Positions 1 through 6,008 of a DNA stretch of 7,570 nt are shown here, one piece after another; position 1 is the first letter of the stretch, and each line of letters starts with the position of its first letter. The stretch is taken from positions 1 to 7,570 of the forward strand of contig WAPE01000050.1 in assembly GCA_015520865.1 (NCBI GenBank), read 5' to 3'. Origin of the DNA: Candidatus Iainarchaeum sp. GTDB taxonomy: Archaea > Iainarchaeota > Iainarchaeia > JAADDC01. Both the position numbers and the translations under genes were made by a program. The notes under the pieces were generated by a model. The model ran no database searches and was not told the DNA's origin. It saw only the letters and a program-made list of their open reading frames with translations.

Positions 1-780
1 CAGGAAGAGATCGGTCGTCTAAATCAAGCGTTGTTGGAAACCAACCAGGAGCTCATCGAAACGAGGAGTAATTTGGCTTCCTGTCAGCGCAAGAATCAGG
101 AACTAGAACTTAACCTAGAATCAACCTTAAAGGAGCTAAACAGTGTCAGAACCAGCGCAGAACAATTGGCTGGTATAGCAGAAGAGGTAGCTAGGTGGAT
201 AGCCGGCAACAGCGAGCTCAACGAACCAGAGTGGAGCACCTACATAGAACCCTGCATAAGGGGTTCTGCCGAAGGCGACGTCCTCAACCTCCCTTGCATC
301 CCCTGGTACAACGATTTTTCGTATCGGCCAGATATTGGAGATCGAATCTCTCCAATCTGGGAATTTCTAGCGGAACGTGGTGGTGACTGCGAGGATTACT
401 CCCTCTTTATGGCGGCAGCCGTTCGAACGGCGATAGGGAAGGGGTTGAAAATAAGGATAGCAAAGGAAGGCTCCGGCCGTTTCTGGTTAAACAGGGACTG
501 GTACTACGCAAACGCTGAACGAGTTGACGTGGAGGCCGATAACGTTTATGTTTACTGCGGAAGGATGAAGGAGGACAACAAAGGACACTGTATCATCGTT
601 TTAGAGGATAGAGAAGGAAAGAGGTACTTCGTCGAACCTCAAAACGGATTCCTCTATCCAGAGGATCCTTTTTCCGAGCCGTGGATCATCCTTTCGGCCA
701 ACGACTACATAGATCTCAAGGAAAACCTTTCTCTGAGGGAGGCCCTAAACCACGTTGAAGAAGTCCTTAAGGGGCGGTAG
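1..780 (+). CDS. Coiled-coil protein with transglutaminase-like cysteine protease domain (5' end missing)
   Basis: The reading frame is open to the left edge of the window, so the gene starts upstream; the TTG at 31 is only an internal leucine codon. Numbering residues from base 1, residues 1-65 are rich in Glu, Gln, Asn and Leu with heptad-like spacing, as in a coiled coil. A papain-like transglutaminase core follows. The nucleophile is Cys130 in RGGDCEDYS, the histidine is His196 in KGHCIIVLE, and the third catalytic position is Glu212 in FVEPQNG, where Asp is more usual in the superfamily. The spacing and the GDCEDY block match archaeal transglutaminase-like peptidases, several of which are secreted or membrane anchored; a signal or anchor here would lie outside the window. 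The substrate cannot be told. Extra cysteines (Cys85, Cys99, Cys186, Cys197) might form disulphides if the domain is extracytoplasmic. The family call is firm; the cellular role is not. Confidence 0.82.
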   Translation, partial: QEEIGRLNQALLETNQELIETRSNLASCQRKNQELELNLESTLKELNSVRTSAEQLAGIAEEVARWIAGNSELNEPEWSTYIEPCIRGSAEGDVLNLPCIPWYNDFSYRPDIGDRISPIWEFLAERGGDCEDYSLFMAAAVRTAIGKGLKIRIAKEGSGRFWLNRDWYYANAERVDVEADNVYVYCGRMKEDNKGHCIIVLEDREGKRYFVEPQNGFLYPEDPFSEPWIILSANDYIDLKENLSLREALNHVEEVLKGR

Positions 781-950
781 GATCGCTTGGTGGATCTAGA
801 GTGTCAACGGCTTCCTCGATGCGTAGGATCTTAACGACCCCACTCGTCCCGGGGGTATAGGGGCAAAGCCTTTTTGAAGGCCTTCAGTGCGTAGGGCCGA
901 GGGAAGCGAGTGCCCTATCCGTTCCGTGATCAACCGGTGAGCCGGTTGAG
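781..950. other. Intergenic stretch with small hairpins
   Basis: No convincing gene lies here. Three perfect short hairpins follow one another: GCCTT-TTTG-AAGGC at 868-881, TAGGGC/GCCCTA at 892-897 with 912-917, and CAACCGG-TGAG-CCGGTTG at 931-948. The first is followed by no T-run, so it is not a clear intrinsic terminator for the upstream protease gene. The last begins two bases beyond the 3' end of the minus-strand tRNA and could mark its processing or termination zone. The sequence is shown directly; the functions are inference. Confidence 0.45.
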
Positions 951-1025
951 CGGACCCGGGGGGATTCGAACCCCCGACCTTCGGCTCCGCAAGCCGACGC
1001 GCTATCCAGGCTGCGCCACGGGTCC
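951..1025 (-). tRNA. tRNA-Arg (anticodon GCG)
   Basis: Read on the minus strand this is a full 75-base cloverleaf. The acceptor stem is GGACCCG/CGGGTCC, the D stem GCGC/GCGC with a 10-base loop containing GG, the anticodon stem TCGGC/GCCGA with loop TTGCGGA, the variable loop AGGTC, and the T stem GGGGG/CCCCC with loop TTCGAAT. The discriminator base is G. The loop places GCG at positions 34-36, which reads CGC and, by wobble or modification, CGU arginine codons. All stems are perfectly paired and no intron is present. The 3' CCA is not encoded, so it must be added after transcription. A TATA-like box lies about 29 bases upstream. Confidence 0.97.
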
Positions 1026-1050
1026 CTACATTTAAGGGTGACGGGAAGGA

Positions 1051-1058
1051 TTAAATAA
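1051..1058 (-). promoter_or_regulatory. TATA box of the tRNA-Arg gene
   Basis: On the minus strand the sequence reads TTATTTAA, centred about 29 bases before the first base of the tRNA. This is where TBP binds in archaeal stable-RNA promoters. The bases between box and tRNA are G+C-richer, so the box stands out. Confidence 0.7.
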
Positions 1059-1070
1059 TGGGGCGATGAG

Positions 1071-1120
1071 GAGGGCTCGACTGTCTGAGGGGTGATGACC
1101 CCTACCGCGACCGAGCCCTC
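1071..1120. repeat. Inverted repeat forming a hairpin with symmetric internal loop
   Basis: GAGGGCTCG (1071-1079) is perfectly complementary to CGAGCCCTC (1112-1120). Inside it, AGGGGT (1088-1093) pairs with ACCCCT (1098-1103) around the tetraloop GATG. That leaves two unpaired strands of 8 bases each, ACTGTCTG and ACCGCGAC. The outer arm overlaps the last codon and stop of the minus-strand MFS gene (stop at 1119-1121). It could act as a 3'-end structure for that operon, a barrier between the operon and the tRNA promoter, or a small structured RNA read on the plus strand. The pairing is seen directly; the role is open. Confidence 0.7.
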
Positions 1121-1679
1121 AGTAAACCACTGAGAAGGATCTTCTTTCCAGGAAGAGGACGATGGCTGCAATTAGGTTAAGAAGACCTGCGAGGGCAAAG
1201 ATGGCCCTGAATCCAAGGATCTTTATGATAAAACCTCCCGTTATTGCTGCAATACCGTTTGCCAATCTACTTCCTCCCTCGAAGAGACTCCAGTCCGTTG
1301 CAGCATGGCGTTTGGTTATGAAGAGGGAATAATATGCGTCCCAAACAGGATTTACGGCTGCCCACGTTAATCCCATGAGAAATTGGATGAGGAAGAGCTG
1401 CCAGACGTTTGAAACAAAGATATAAGCAAAGGACAGGATCGATGCCGATAGAAAACCTGTGTAAAGGATCCAAGCGTGTCTTTTGAGATGATCGACGTAC
1501 CTAGCCACGAGAAAGACCATCAGGCCGAGAACAGTCATATAGATACCCCAGGCGAGACCTGCGTCAACGACGCCACCACCAATCTTTTCGACGTAAACGG
1601 CGTAGAACGGCGCGTAGAGCGCTTCAGCGAAGTACGATAGGATGGCAGCTATGGTAAGGATGATGATCTCCCGCCTCAT
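1119..1679 (-). CDS. Half-length MFS-type membrane protein (6 predicted helices)
   Basis: A 186-residue integral membrane protein with six hydrophobic segments at roughly residues 4-26, 37-60, 69-89, 91-112, 134-154 and 157-178. The segment VARYVDHLKRH after helix 2 resembles the MFS motif A loop (G-x-x-x-D-R-x-G-R), and the WAAVNPVWDAYYS stretch fits helix 4 and the following loop. MFS transporters usually have about 400 residues and 12 helices; this corresponds to the N-terminal half only, and the DNA beyond the stop holds a hairpin and a tRNA rather than a second half. It may dimerise, or be the shortened remains of a transporter. The ATG overlaps the stop of the preceding thioredoxin-fold gene as ATGA, and a Shine-Dalgarno sequence AGGTGAG lies 5 bases upstream, so translation is likely coupled. 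Substrate unknown. Confidence 0.75.
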   Translation of the reverse strand: MRREIIILTIAAILSYFAEALYAPFYAVYVEKIGGGVVDAGLAWGIYMTVLGLMVFLVARYVDHLKRHAWILYTGFLSASILSFAYIFVSNVWQLFLIQFLMGLTWAAVNPVWDAYYSLFITKRHAATDWSLFEGGSRLANGIAAITGGFIIKILGFRAIFALAGLLNLIAAIVLFLERRSFSVVY

Positions 1680-2290
1680 CGTTTCTCACCTGCTATTGAT
1701 CTCAGTTCGTCGTAGGTGCAAACGTGACAAATATTATGGTCTACCACGATCGTTGGAAACTCCTTCACGTTGTAATGCCGGATTAGATAGTGTACAATAG
1801 GGGAAGGGATTGTTGCGTTGAAGGTGTAAATGTAGATGTGTCCCGGATCGCTCTGCTTGAGATTCGTAAGGATTCCGGCCATGGCGTCACACTTTGGGCA
1901 GTCTTTCGTTATGAAGAAGAGGATTGGGGTTAAAGAACCGTTACAGTCCTTGTTGTAGGATTCTACAAGCTTATAGTGCTTGTACTCGAGGAGAACGTAG
2001 TACTTTAGAAGATACTCCGGGTACTTGCCCGTGCTAAGGATCTGTCCGATTCTGTCGAGCTCATCGCCGATAATATGGAGCGTAGTAAGGTCGCAAGCGG
2101 TCGGTTCGCCAATCTCGAGGAGAGAAAGCATATCGACGAGCGTGTTGGAGACGTCGCTCTCTACCAAGCTTGTTCGACCAAGAAGCCCAAGGTAAGCTCC
2201 AGCAAAGGAAACAAGAAATAGCAGGACAGCTAGGTAGATGGAAAGCTCGATGAGCTTCTTATCAACCTTCTTAGAGCTCCGCCCCGCCAA
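1676..2290 (-). CDS. Membrane-anchored thioredoxin-fold protein
   Basis: A 204-residue protein. Lysines at residues 7-12 precede one hydrophobic helix (about 16-38), which suggests an N-in anchor with the rest outside the membrane. The C-terminal domain looks like a thioredoxin fold: strand ILFFITKD, active-site motif CPKC at 131-134 at the start of a helix, and the cis-proline segment KEFPTIVVD at 177-184. A second CxxC, CHVC at 188-191, comes directly after it and is not standard in thioredoxins. Cys66 and Cys116 in the linker are further thiols. A role in disulphide exchange on envelope proteins is inferred. The start is TTG at 2290; an in-frame TAG lies only a few codons upstream and the next methionine is residue 54, beyond the anchor. 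The gene therefore overlaps the glycosyltransferase gene by 61 bases. A weak GGTGG lies 6 bases upstream. Confidence 0.72.
   Translation of the reverse strand: MAGRSSKKVDKKLIELSIYLAVLLFLVSFAGAYLGLLGRTSLVESDVSNTLVDMLSLLEIGEPTACDLTTLHIIGDELDRIGQILSTGKYPEYLLKYYVLLEYKHYKLVESYNKDCNGSLTPILFFITKDCPKCDAMAGILTNLKQSDPGHIYIYTFNATIPSPIVHYLIRHYNVKEFPTIVVDHNICHVCTYDELRSIAGEKR
1685..1691 (-). promoter_or_regulatory. Ribosome binding site of the half-MFS gene
   Basis: AGGTGAG on the minus strand, 5 bases before the ATG at 1679, inside the end of the upstream gene. It supports that start and shows that operon-internal genes use Shine-Dalgarno initiation, unlike the leaderless first genes. Confidence 0.6.
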
Positions 2291-3555
2291 GTCACGCCAC
2301 CGAATCTAATCTCTCCACCCAAGACTTTATAGTAGATAACGAGACTCCAAACGGCGAAGGAAAAGAGGAAGTAGCCCGCAAGGAATAGGAGCAGTCCGTC
2401 CCAGTAAATGGGTTCATTGTACTCCTTTGCAAGCTTAAGGACGAAGTAAATGGCAAAAAGTGTAATGATAAAGGAAATTACTTGGATTGGGTTGATAGAG
2501 AGGGTAGAAGCAAGGAAAGTTTGAGTATCTAGAGTTGGTTTAACGGTAAGATGGCCGCCCAGCTTTAGGAAAGTGAAAAACGGCTCGAGGGGCTTTAGAA
2601 GATCGTAAAGCATCTTAAAGAAGAGGATAAAGACGATCGAGATACCTAGGAGGGTGAAGGGGATAACGATAACTCCAAGGTTGCCGAGGGTTAAGTTGTG
2701 CTTACTAAAGAGGTGTTCGACGGCCCCCAGGTTCCAGCGTAGTCGTTGCTTCAGAAGCGATCTCCACGTTCTAGGCGTTTTCGTGTAGACAGCTGCCTTG
2801 CTGGCGTGTGCTATTCGATAACCAGCGTGCTGAATCCTTATTGCCATTTCCAGATCTTCCACGATGCTATTCTCGTTAAAGGGTCCCACCTCATCGAGAA
2901 CCTTCTTTCTATAAACCGAAAGGGGGCCTGGAGTCACGTACTGGGCATCCATATGATCGTAAACCCTTCTTATGAGCTCGGAAGTGAGATACTCTGCCCA
3001 CTGAAACTTCTCAACCAGGTTTCCTGGCTTGTAAACCAAGAGAGCAGGTGTTACGGCTCCTACATCCTCATCTAAGAAAAGCTTCATGATCTCCCTCAAG
3101 GCGTTCTTTGACGGAACCGAATCCGCATCCATACAGGCAACGAAATCGTAACTGACATGCTTCAGTCCGAAGTTTAGTGCGCTAGCCTTACCGCCGTTTT
3201 TCTTTCTAAATACTTTCACACGATCGCCCTCAAATCGTTTTGCTATTTCGTAGGTTCTGTCGGTGCTGCCGTCGTCTACCACGATGATCTCAAACTCTGG
3301 ATAATCCATCGAGAGGAGCCCCTGAATGGTTTCTGCTATGTTTTCCTCTTCGTTGTAAGCCGGGACAATGATGCTCACTGGCGGAGCAAAATCTTCGGTT
3401 TTCCTCTCCTCATAGAAGAGATAGGAAAGCAGGATCAGGGCAAAGTAAAGGGTTGAGATGATCGTCACGAAGAGCATTACCGGATTGAGGCTAAGCTGGA
3501 CGAGTAGGTAGATCGAGGCGATGAGGAAGAGGAAGGCTATGGCAAGCCGAAGCAT
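2230..3555 (-). CDS. Membrane-bound family-2 (processive-type) glycosyltransferase
   Basis: A 441-residue protein with two N-terminal hydrophobic helices (about 3-22 and 26-47), a cytoplasmic GT-A domain and at least three C-terminal helices (about 293-315, 357-374, 387-409). GT2 landmarks occur in order: VSIIVPAYNEEEN (60-72), VVDDGSTD (92-99) for nucleotide binding, the metal-binding DAD at 143-145, TPGPLSVYRK (208-217), the catalytic VEDLE (232-236) and QRLRW at 270-274. The last is the Q-x-x-R-W signature of processive enzymes such as cellulose, hyaluronan and poly-GlcNAc synthases. It probably polymerises an activated sugar and passes the chain across the membrane; sugar identity is not visible. 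The ATG at 3555 lies about 26 bases from a TATA box, so the mRNA is probably leaderless. The last 17 residues (Ser- and Arg-rich) lie in the overlap with the next gene and look less conserved. Confidence 0.9.
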   Translation of the reverse strand: MLRLAIAFLFLIASIYLLVQLSLNPVMLFVTIISTLYFALILLSYLFYEERKTEDFAPPVSIIVPAYNEEENIAETIQGLLSMDYPEFEIIVVDDGSTDRTYEIAKRFEGDRVKVFRKKNGGKASALNFGLKHVSYDFVACMDADSVPSKNALREIMKLFLDEDVGAVTPALLVYKPGNLVEKFQWAEYLTSELIRRVYDHMDAQYVTPGPLSVYRKKVLDEVGPFNENSIVEDLEMAIRIQHAGYRIAHASKAAVYTKTPRTWRSLLKQRLRWNLGAVEHLFSKHNLTLGNLGVIVIPFTLLGISIVFILFFKMLYDLLKPLEPFFTFLKLGGHLTVKPTLDTQTFLASTLSINPIQVISFIITLFAIYFVLKLAKEYNEPIYWDGLLLFLAGYFLFSFAVWSLVIYYKVLGGEIRFGGVTWRGGALRRLIRSSSSFPST

Positions 3556-3577
3556 CCCTTTATTCTTGGGTGTAAGG

Positions 3578-3585
3578 TTATAAAG
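3578..3585. promoter_or_regulatory. Shared bidirectional TATA box
   Basis: TTATAAAG on the plus strand contains the perfect palindrome TTATAA (3578-3583, centre 3580.5), and on the minus strand it reads CTTTATAA. The centre is 25.5 bases from the glycosyltransferase ATG at 3555 and 26.5 from the flavodiiron ATG at 3607. That is the normal archaeal distance from TATA box to transcription start, so both transcripts would begin at the first base of an ATG. Confidence 0.65.
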
Positions 3586-3606
3586 AGCGAAGTCGTAATG
3601 GTGTGG

Positions 3607-4686
3607 ATGGAGAGCTACGAGATTCGATCGGAAAGGGTCGGGGAAGGAATCTGGAGGATAACAACGATAGAAAAAGGAGAAACGCTGTTCGAAGCGTTAT
3701 GGAAAACCGATGGCGTTACATACAACGCTTACCTCGTCGAAACATCGGAGGGTTGGGTTCTAGTTGAGGGAGCCCCAGAAGGGGCAACAGAACCATTCCT
3801 AGAAGAGATTAGCAGGATCACCGACCTCAAAGATATAAGATACGTTATTTTGGATCATTTAGAGCCTGATCACTCAGGAGCCCTAAAGGAGCTCTTAAAG
3901 AGGTTACCCGATGTCACTGTTTTTCTCTCTTCGACGGGTTCGAAGCTCTTCGACATTCCTAGAAGCCGTGGTGTGTCCAACGGTGAGTCGATATCGATAG
4001 GTGAAAGATCCTTCACCTTCTTCCATGTGCCCTGGGTTCACTGGCCTGAAACGATGTTCACACTTGTCGAGGACGTTCTTTTCACGGGGGACATCCTCGG
4101 AAGCTTTGGGATTCATAGCAACCCCCAAGAAGATGGCTACTTCTACGATCTCGTCAAGTATACGGCGAGTGTTCTCATGGAATACAAGCCGTTCCTTCTC
4201 AAGGCGCTCCAGAAGATTGAGGAACTTTCTCCTAGGATCGTTGCACCGGCCCATGGCCCCATAATAAAGGGGAAGGAGATAGGGGAAGTGATAAACAGGT
4301 TGAAGGAGGTCATAGAGAATCCGAAGGGTTTAGTAGTGTTGGCATCGTCGATGTACGGAAGGTCTTGGAAGCTGGCAGAAGAGATTTCTAAAAACGAAGA
4401 TGCAAAACTTATCAACATCCTTGACGAAGCCGTTTCTGACGTTCTCAGCTGGATGCTTACCGCAAGGAAGATAACTGTTGTGTTTCCGACCTACGACGGC
4501 GACGTATTTCCTCCCATGAAGTATGTCCTTGAGCTTGCAGCCAAGAAACACCTCTTAGAAGGAAAGGAGGTCCTCCTTGTGAATACCTACCTCTGGGGAC
4601 CCGTCGGAGAAAAGGCCAAGGAGATCGTGGAAAAAGGGAAGCCGGCTAAGGTGGAAATAAGGAATGTGAAGAGCTCGCTGATCTAA
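3607..4686 (+). CDS. fprA: Flavodiiron protein (FprA type A: O2/NO reductase)
   Basis: A 359-residue two-domain protein of the usual length for class A flavodiiron proteins. The metallo-beta-lactamase-like part supplies the diiron ligands: H-x-E-x-D-H at residues 84-89 (DHLEPDHSG), His145 in PWVHWPETM, Asp162 in FTGDILGS and His216 in APAHGP. All are present, so an active diiron site is expected. The flavodoxin domain begins near residue 240 with the FMN loop ASSMYGRSW (246-254), then FPTYDGDVFPP (293-303) and TYLWGP (327-332). These enzymes reduce O2 to water or NO to N2O using electrons from rubredoxin or F420H2; the donor is not encoded nearby. An ATG at 3598 is in frame and would add three residues. 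The TATA box position favours 3607 with a leaderless mRNA, and no Shine-Dalgarno sequence precedes 3598. Confidence 0.93.
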   Translation: MESYEIRSERVGEGIWRITTIEKGETLFEALWKTDGVTYNAYLVETSEGWVLVEGAPEGATEPFLEEISRITDLKDIRYVILDHLEPDHSGALKELLKRLPDVTVFLSSTGSKLFDIPRSRGVSNGESISIGERSFTFFHVPWVHWPETMFTLVEDVLFTGDILGSFGIHSNPQEDGYFYDLVKYTASVLMEYKPFLLKALQKIEELSPRIVAPAHGPIIKGKEIGEVINRLKEVIENPKGLVVLASSMYGRSWKLAEEISKNEDAKLINILDEAVSDVLSWMLTARKITVVFPTYDGDVFPPMKYVLELAAKKHLLEGKEVLLVNTYLWGPVGEKAKEIVEKGKPAKVEIRNVKSSLI

Positions 4687-4696
4687 GACACTACTG

Positions 4697-5254
4697 TCAA
4701 CGCCTCCTCTTTCTAAGGAGTTCGAGATAGAGTCGCATTAGCTCCTTGGCAGCCTCTAGCCACTCATCATAGCTCGTCCTTGCGATATTCCCCTTCAATC
4801 GAATTGCTTCACTAGCACCCTCAAGCGCCCTTATTTTTTCTTCCAGCTCTTTTTCGTCCCTCGCGTTAAGAAGATCTAGTAAGATTTCCTGGGAAAATCG
4901 TGCCGTGTTCGATACTGATTTTAGCTGATTACCGACATCTTCATATTGCTTACGCAAACGGTAGAGCTGGAATATCAAGTTATTAACTTCTCTTTGAGTT
5001 AATGAGTTTAGGATTGACTCAGCCTCCTTTCGCGATATTTTGGTGCCAAGAAACTCTCTAACCATAAGCCTAAGTTCATCGTCATTTAAGTTTTTTCTTC
5101 TAGCTTCACGTGACAGCCTTTCTAAGAATTCTGCCGAGTGGCTCATGATTTTAGCATACGGGTGATTCATCTTCTCGAAAGCCTCCCTCGGAGGACGCTT
5201 ATATACCCGATCGATGATTTCTCTAACCTTTCTCTTAACCCTTCGTAGCACCAT
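4697..5254 (-). CDS. Hypothetical helical, highly charged protein
   Basis: No family recognised. The 185-residue product is almost entirely predicted helix, rich in Arg, Lys, Glu and Leu, with no membrane segment or signal peptide. Its basic N-terminus (VLRRVKRKVREI) is followed by REAFEKMNHPYAKIMS (residues 23-38), which resembles the N-terminus of the 417-residue protein encoded at 6009. A likely coiled coil covers about residues 90-150 and the protein ends in the basic tail RKRRR. Basic ends suggest nucleic-acid or membrane-surface contact, by inference only. I chose the ATG at 5254 over an in-frame TTG at 5269, because a TATA box centred near 5280.5 lies 26.5 bases upstream of the ATG but only 11.5 from the TTG. 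It converges with the flavodiiron gene across a 10-base gap. Base composition is A+T-richer than the left half of the window. Confidence 0.72.
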   Translation of the reverse strand: MVLRRVKRKVREIIDRVYKRPPREAFEKMNHPYAKIMSHSAEFLERLSREARRKNLNDDELRLMVREFLGTKISRKEAESILNSLTQREVNNLIFQLYRLRKQYEDVGNQLKSVSNTARFSQEILLDLLNARDEKELEEKIRALEGASEAIRLKGNIARTSYDEWLEAAKELMRLYLELLRKRRR

Positions 5255-5276
5255 ACTACTATTTACCAAAGGGTGG

Positions 5277-5284
5277 TACTTAAA
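5277..5284 (-). promoter_or_regulatory. TATA box of the 185-residue helical protein gene
   Basis: On the minus strand the bases read TTTAAGTA, centred 26.5 bases before the ATG at 5254, preceded by A-rich sequence that could hold a BRE. It gives this gene its own leaderless promoter in the 46-base gap after the upstream gene, besides any read-through. Confidence 0.55.
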
Positions 5285-5300
5285 GATTTGGATTTCGAAT

Positions 5301-5954
5301 TCAGAGGTAATTATCCAGCTCTTTCAGGATCATTTCGATAATCTTTTTGCTTTGTGACTCCAGCTCCTCCTCTGTAGCCTCAGGTTTAAGCCGTATCTTT
5401 ACAAGAAGGCCTCGTTCCCCATTTTTGTTCCAATCATAATGAACAGAAACCCCTCTGCTGTGGCGCTTGTACTTAACGGAGGTAATTTCTATGCTATATG
5501 GTAAGGCCCTCATATTTTTACTTGAAACCCAAGCTTTTAGAAAAACGTTGTAAAGTATCTCTGAGAGCTTATCGTGTCCGCTCGTCCTAGGTCTGTTTAG
5601 GACGTCCAAATAAACGCCGGCGATATGATCGGGTTGCGCCTTCTTATGAGGAATAAGAAAGTAGAACTCGGTACCCTCTTGCTTCACATCTAACCGAGCT
5701 GCTCCCATCCCATGGGGAGTTGCTACCTCTTTAGCAGTCACATAGGCAGAGGTTTTTACCCATTTTCCCTTAAAACCCGACTCTACCTTAGTACCATACT
5801 CCAGCATCCCTGTCTTTTTTGCTATCCTATCAAACGCTTCAGGAACGAATACTTCTATAAGTTTCTTCTCGGAGTGACTAGAAGGCCACAAATAGTGCCG
5901 GATCACTTCCACGGGTCTCCTTATGATCTCATTGAACCTACTAACCTCCGGCAT
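5301..5954 (-). CDS. Hypothetical alpha/beta protein
   Basis: No family recognised. The 217-residue product has no membrane segment. The N-terminus is helical and basic (residues 1-50) and contains EVIRHYLWPSSHS at 16-28, weakly like the N-terminal motif of its two neighbours. The middle and end look like alternating strands and helices: TEFYFLIPHKK (95-105), a likely strand AGVYLDVLN (112-120), YSIEITSVKYKRHSRGVSVHY (153-173), LLVKIRLKP (183-191), then a Glu-rich C-terminal helix. Several histidines (81, 103, 110, 127, 165, 172) are scattered without a clear catalytic pattern. It lies upstream of the helical-protein gene, same strand, 46 bases apart, and divergent from the nucleotidyltransferase-like gene. 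The ATG at 5954 follows the shared TATA region at 5980-5990 by about 30 bases, giving a very short leader. Confidence 0.72.
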   Translation of the reverse strand: MPEVSRFNEIIRRPVEVIRHYLWPSSHSEKKLIEVFVPEAFDRIAKKTGMLEYGTKVESGFKGKWVKTSAYVTAKEVATPHGMGAARLDVKQEGTEFYFLIPHKKAQPDHIAGVYLDVLNRPRTSGHDKLSEILYNVFLKAWVSSKNMRALPYSIEITSVKYKRHSRGVSVHYDWNKNGERGLLVKIRLKPEATEEELESQSKKIIEMILKELDNYL

Positions 5955-5979
5955 CTACTCTTAATATGCCACGAGTGGG

Positions 5980-5990
5980 TTTTAATAATT
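5980..5990. promoter_or_regulatory. Second shared TATA region between divergent unknown genes
   Basis: TTTTAATAATT stands out in the 54-base divergent gap. Its centre is about 24-26 bases before the plus-strand ATG at 6009, which predicts a leaderless mRNA, and about 30 bases before the minus-strand ATG at 5954, which predicts a leader of a few bases. A second A+T stretch, TTAATATG at 5961-5968, is too close to 5954 to serve that gene. Confidence 0.5.
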
Positions 5991-6008
5991 GAGTGATGAG
6001 ATGAATGC

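Noticed and set aside
781..888. Minus-strand open frame with protein-like composition (for example VVKILRIEEAVDTLDPP)
   Set aside because: It reads plausibly for about 35 codons, but it has no ATG, GTG or TTG start after the TGA at its upstream end. I could not name a homologue, so a gene remnant is possible but unsupported.
931..948. Intrinsic terminator after the tRNA
   Set aside because: The 7-bp hairpin is real, but no T-run follows it on the minus strand.
951..1025. tRNA-Arg as an integration site for a mobile element
   Set aside because: I saw no second copy of the tRNA 3' end in the window and no integrase gene; the A+T-rich cassette is 3.7 kb away.
884..1171. Minus-strand open frame of 95 codons
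   Set aside because: It runs through the complete tRNA-Arg gene, the tRNA promoter and the hairpin, and has a composition unlike the true genes.
2746..3075. Plus-strand open frame of 109 codons
   Set aside because: It lies wholly antisense to the conserved catalytic region of the glycosyltransferase.
3904..4551. Several open frames on both strands inside the flavodiiron gene
   Set aside because: All overlap the conserved diiron and FMN motifs of the real gene and are codon-structure shadows.
5712..5996. Plus-strand open frame of 94 codons
   Set aside because: It is antisense to the 217-residue protein gene, begins within it and crosses the shared promoter; no start signal supports it.
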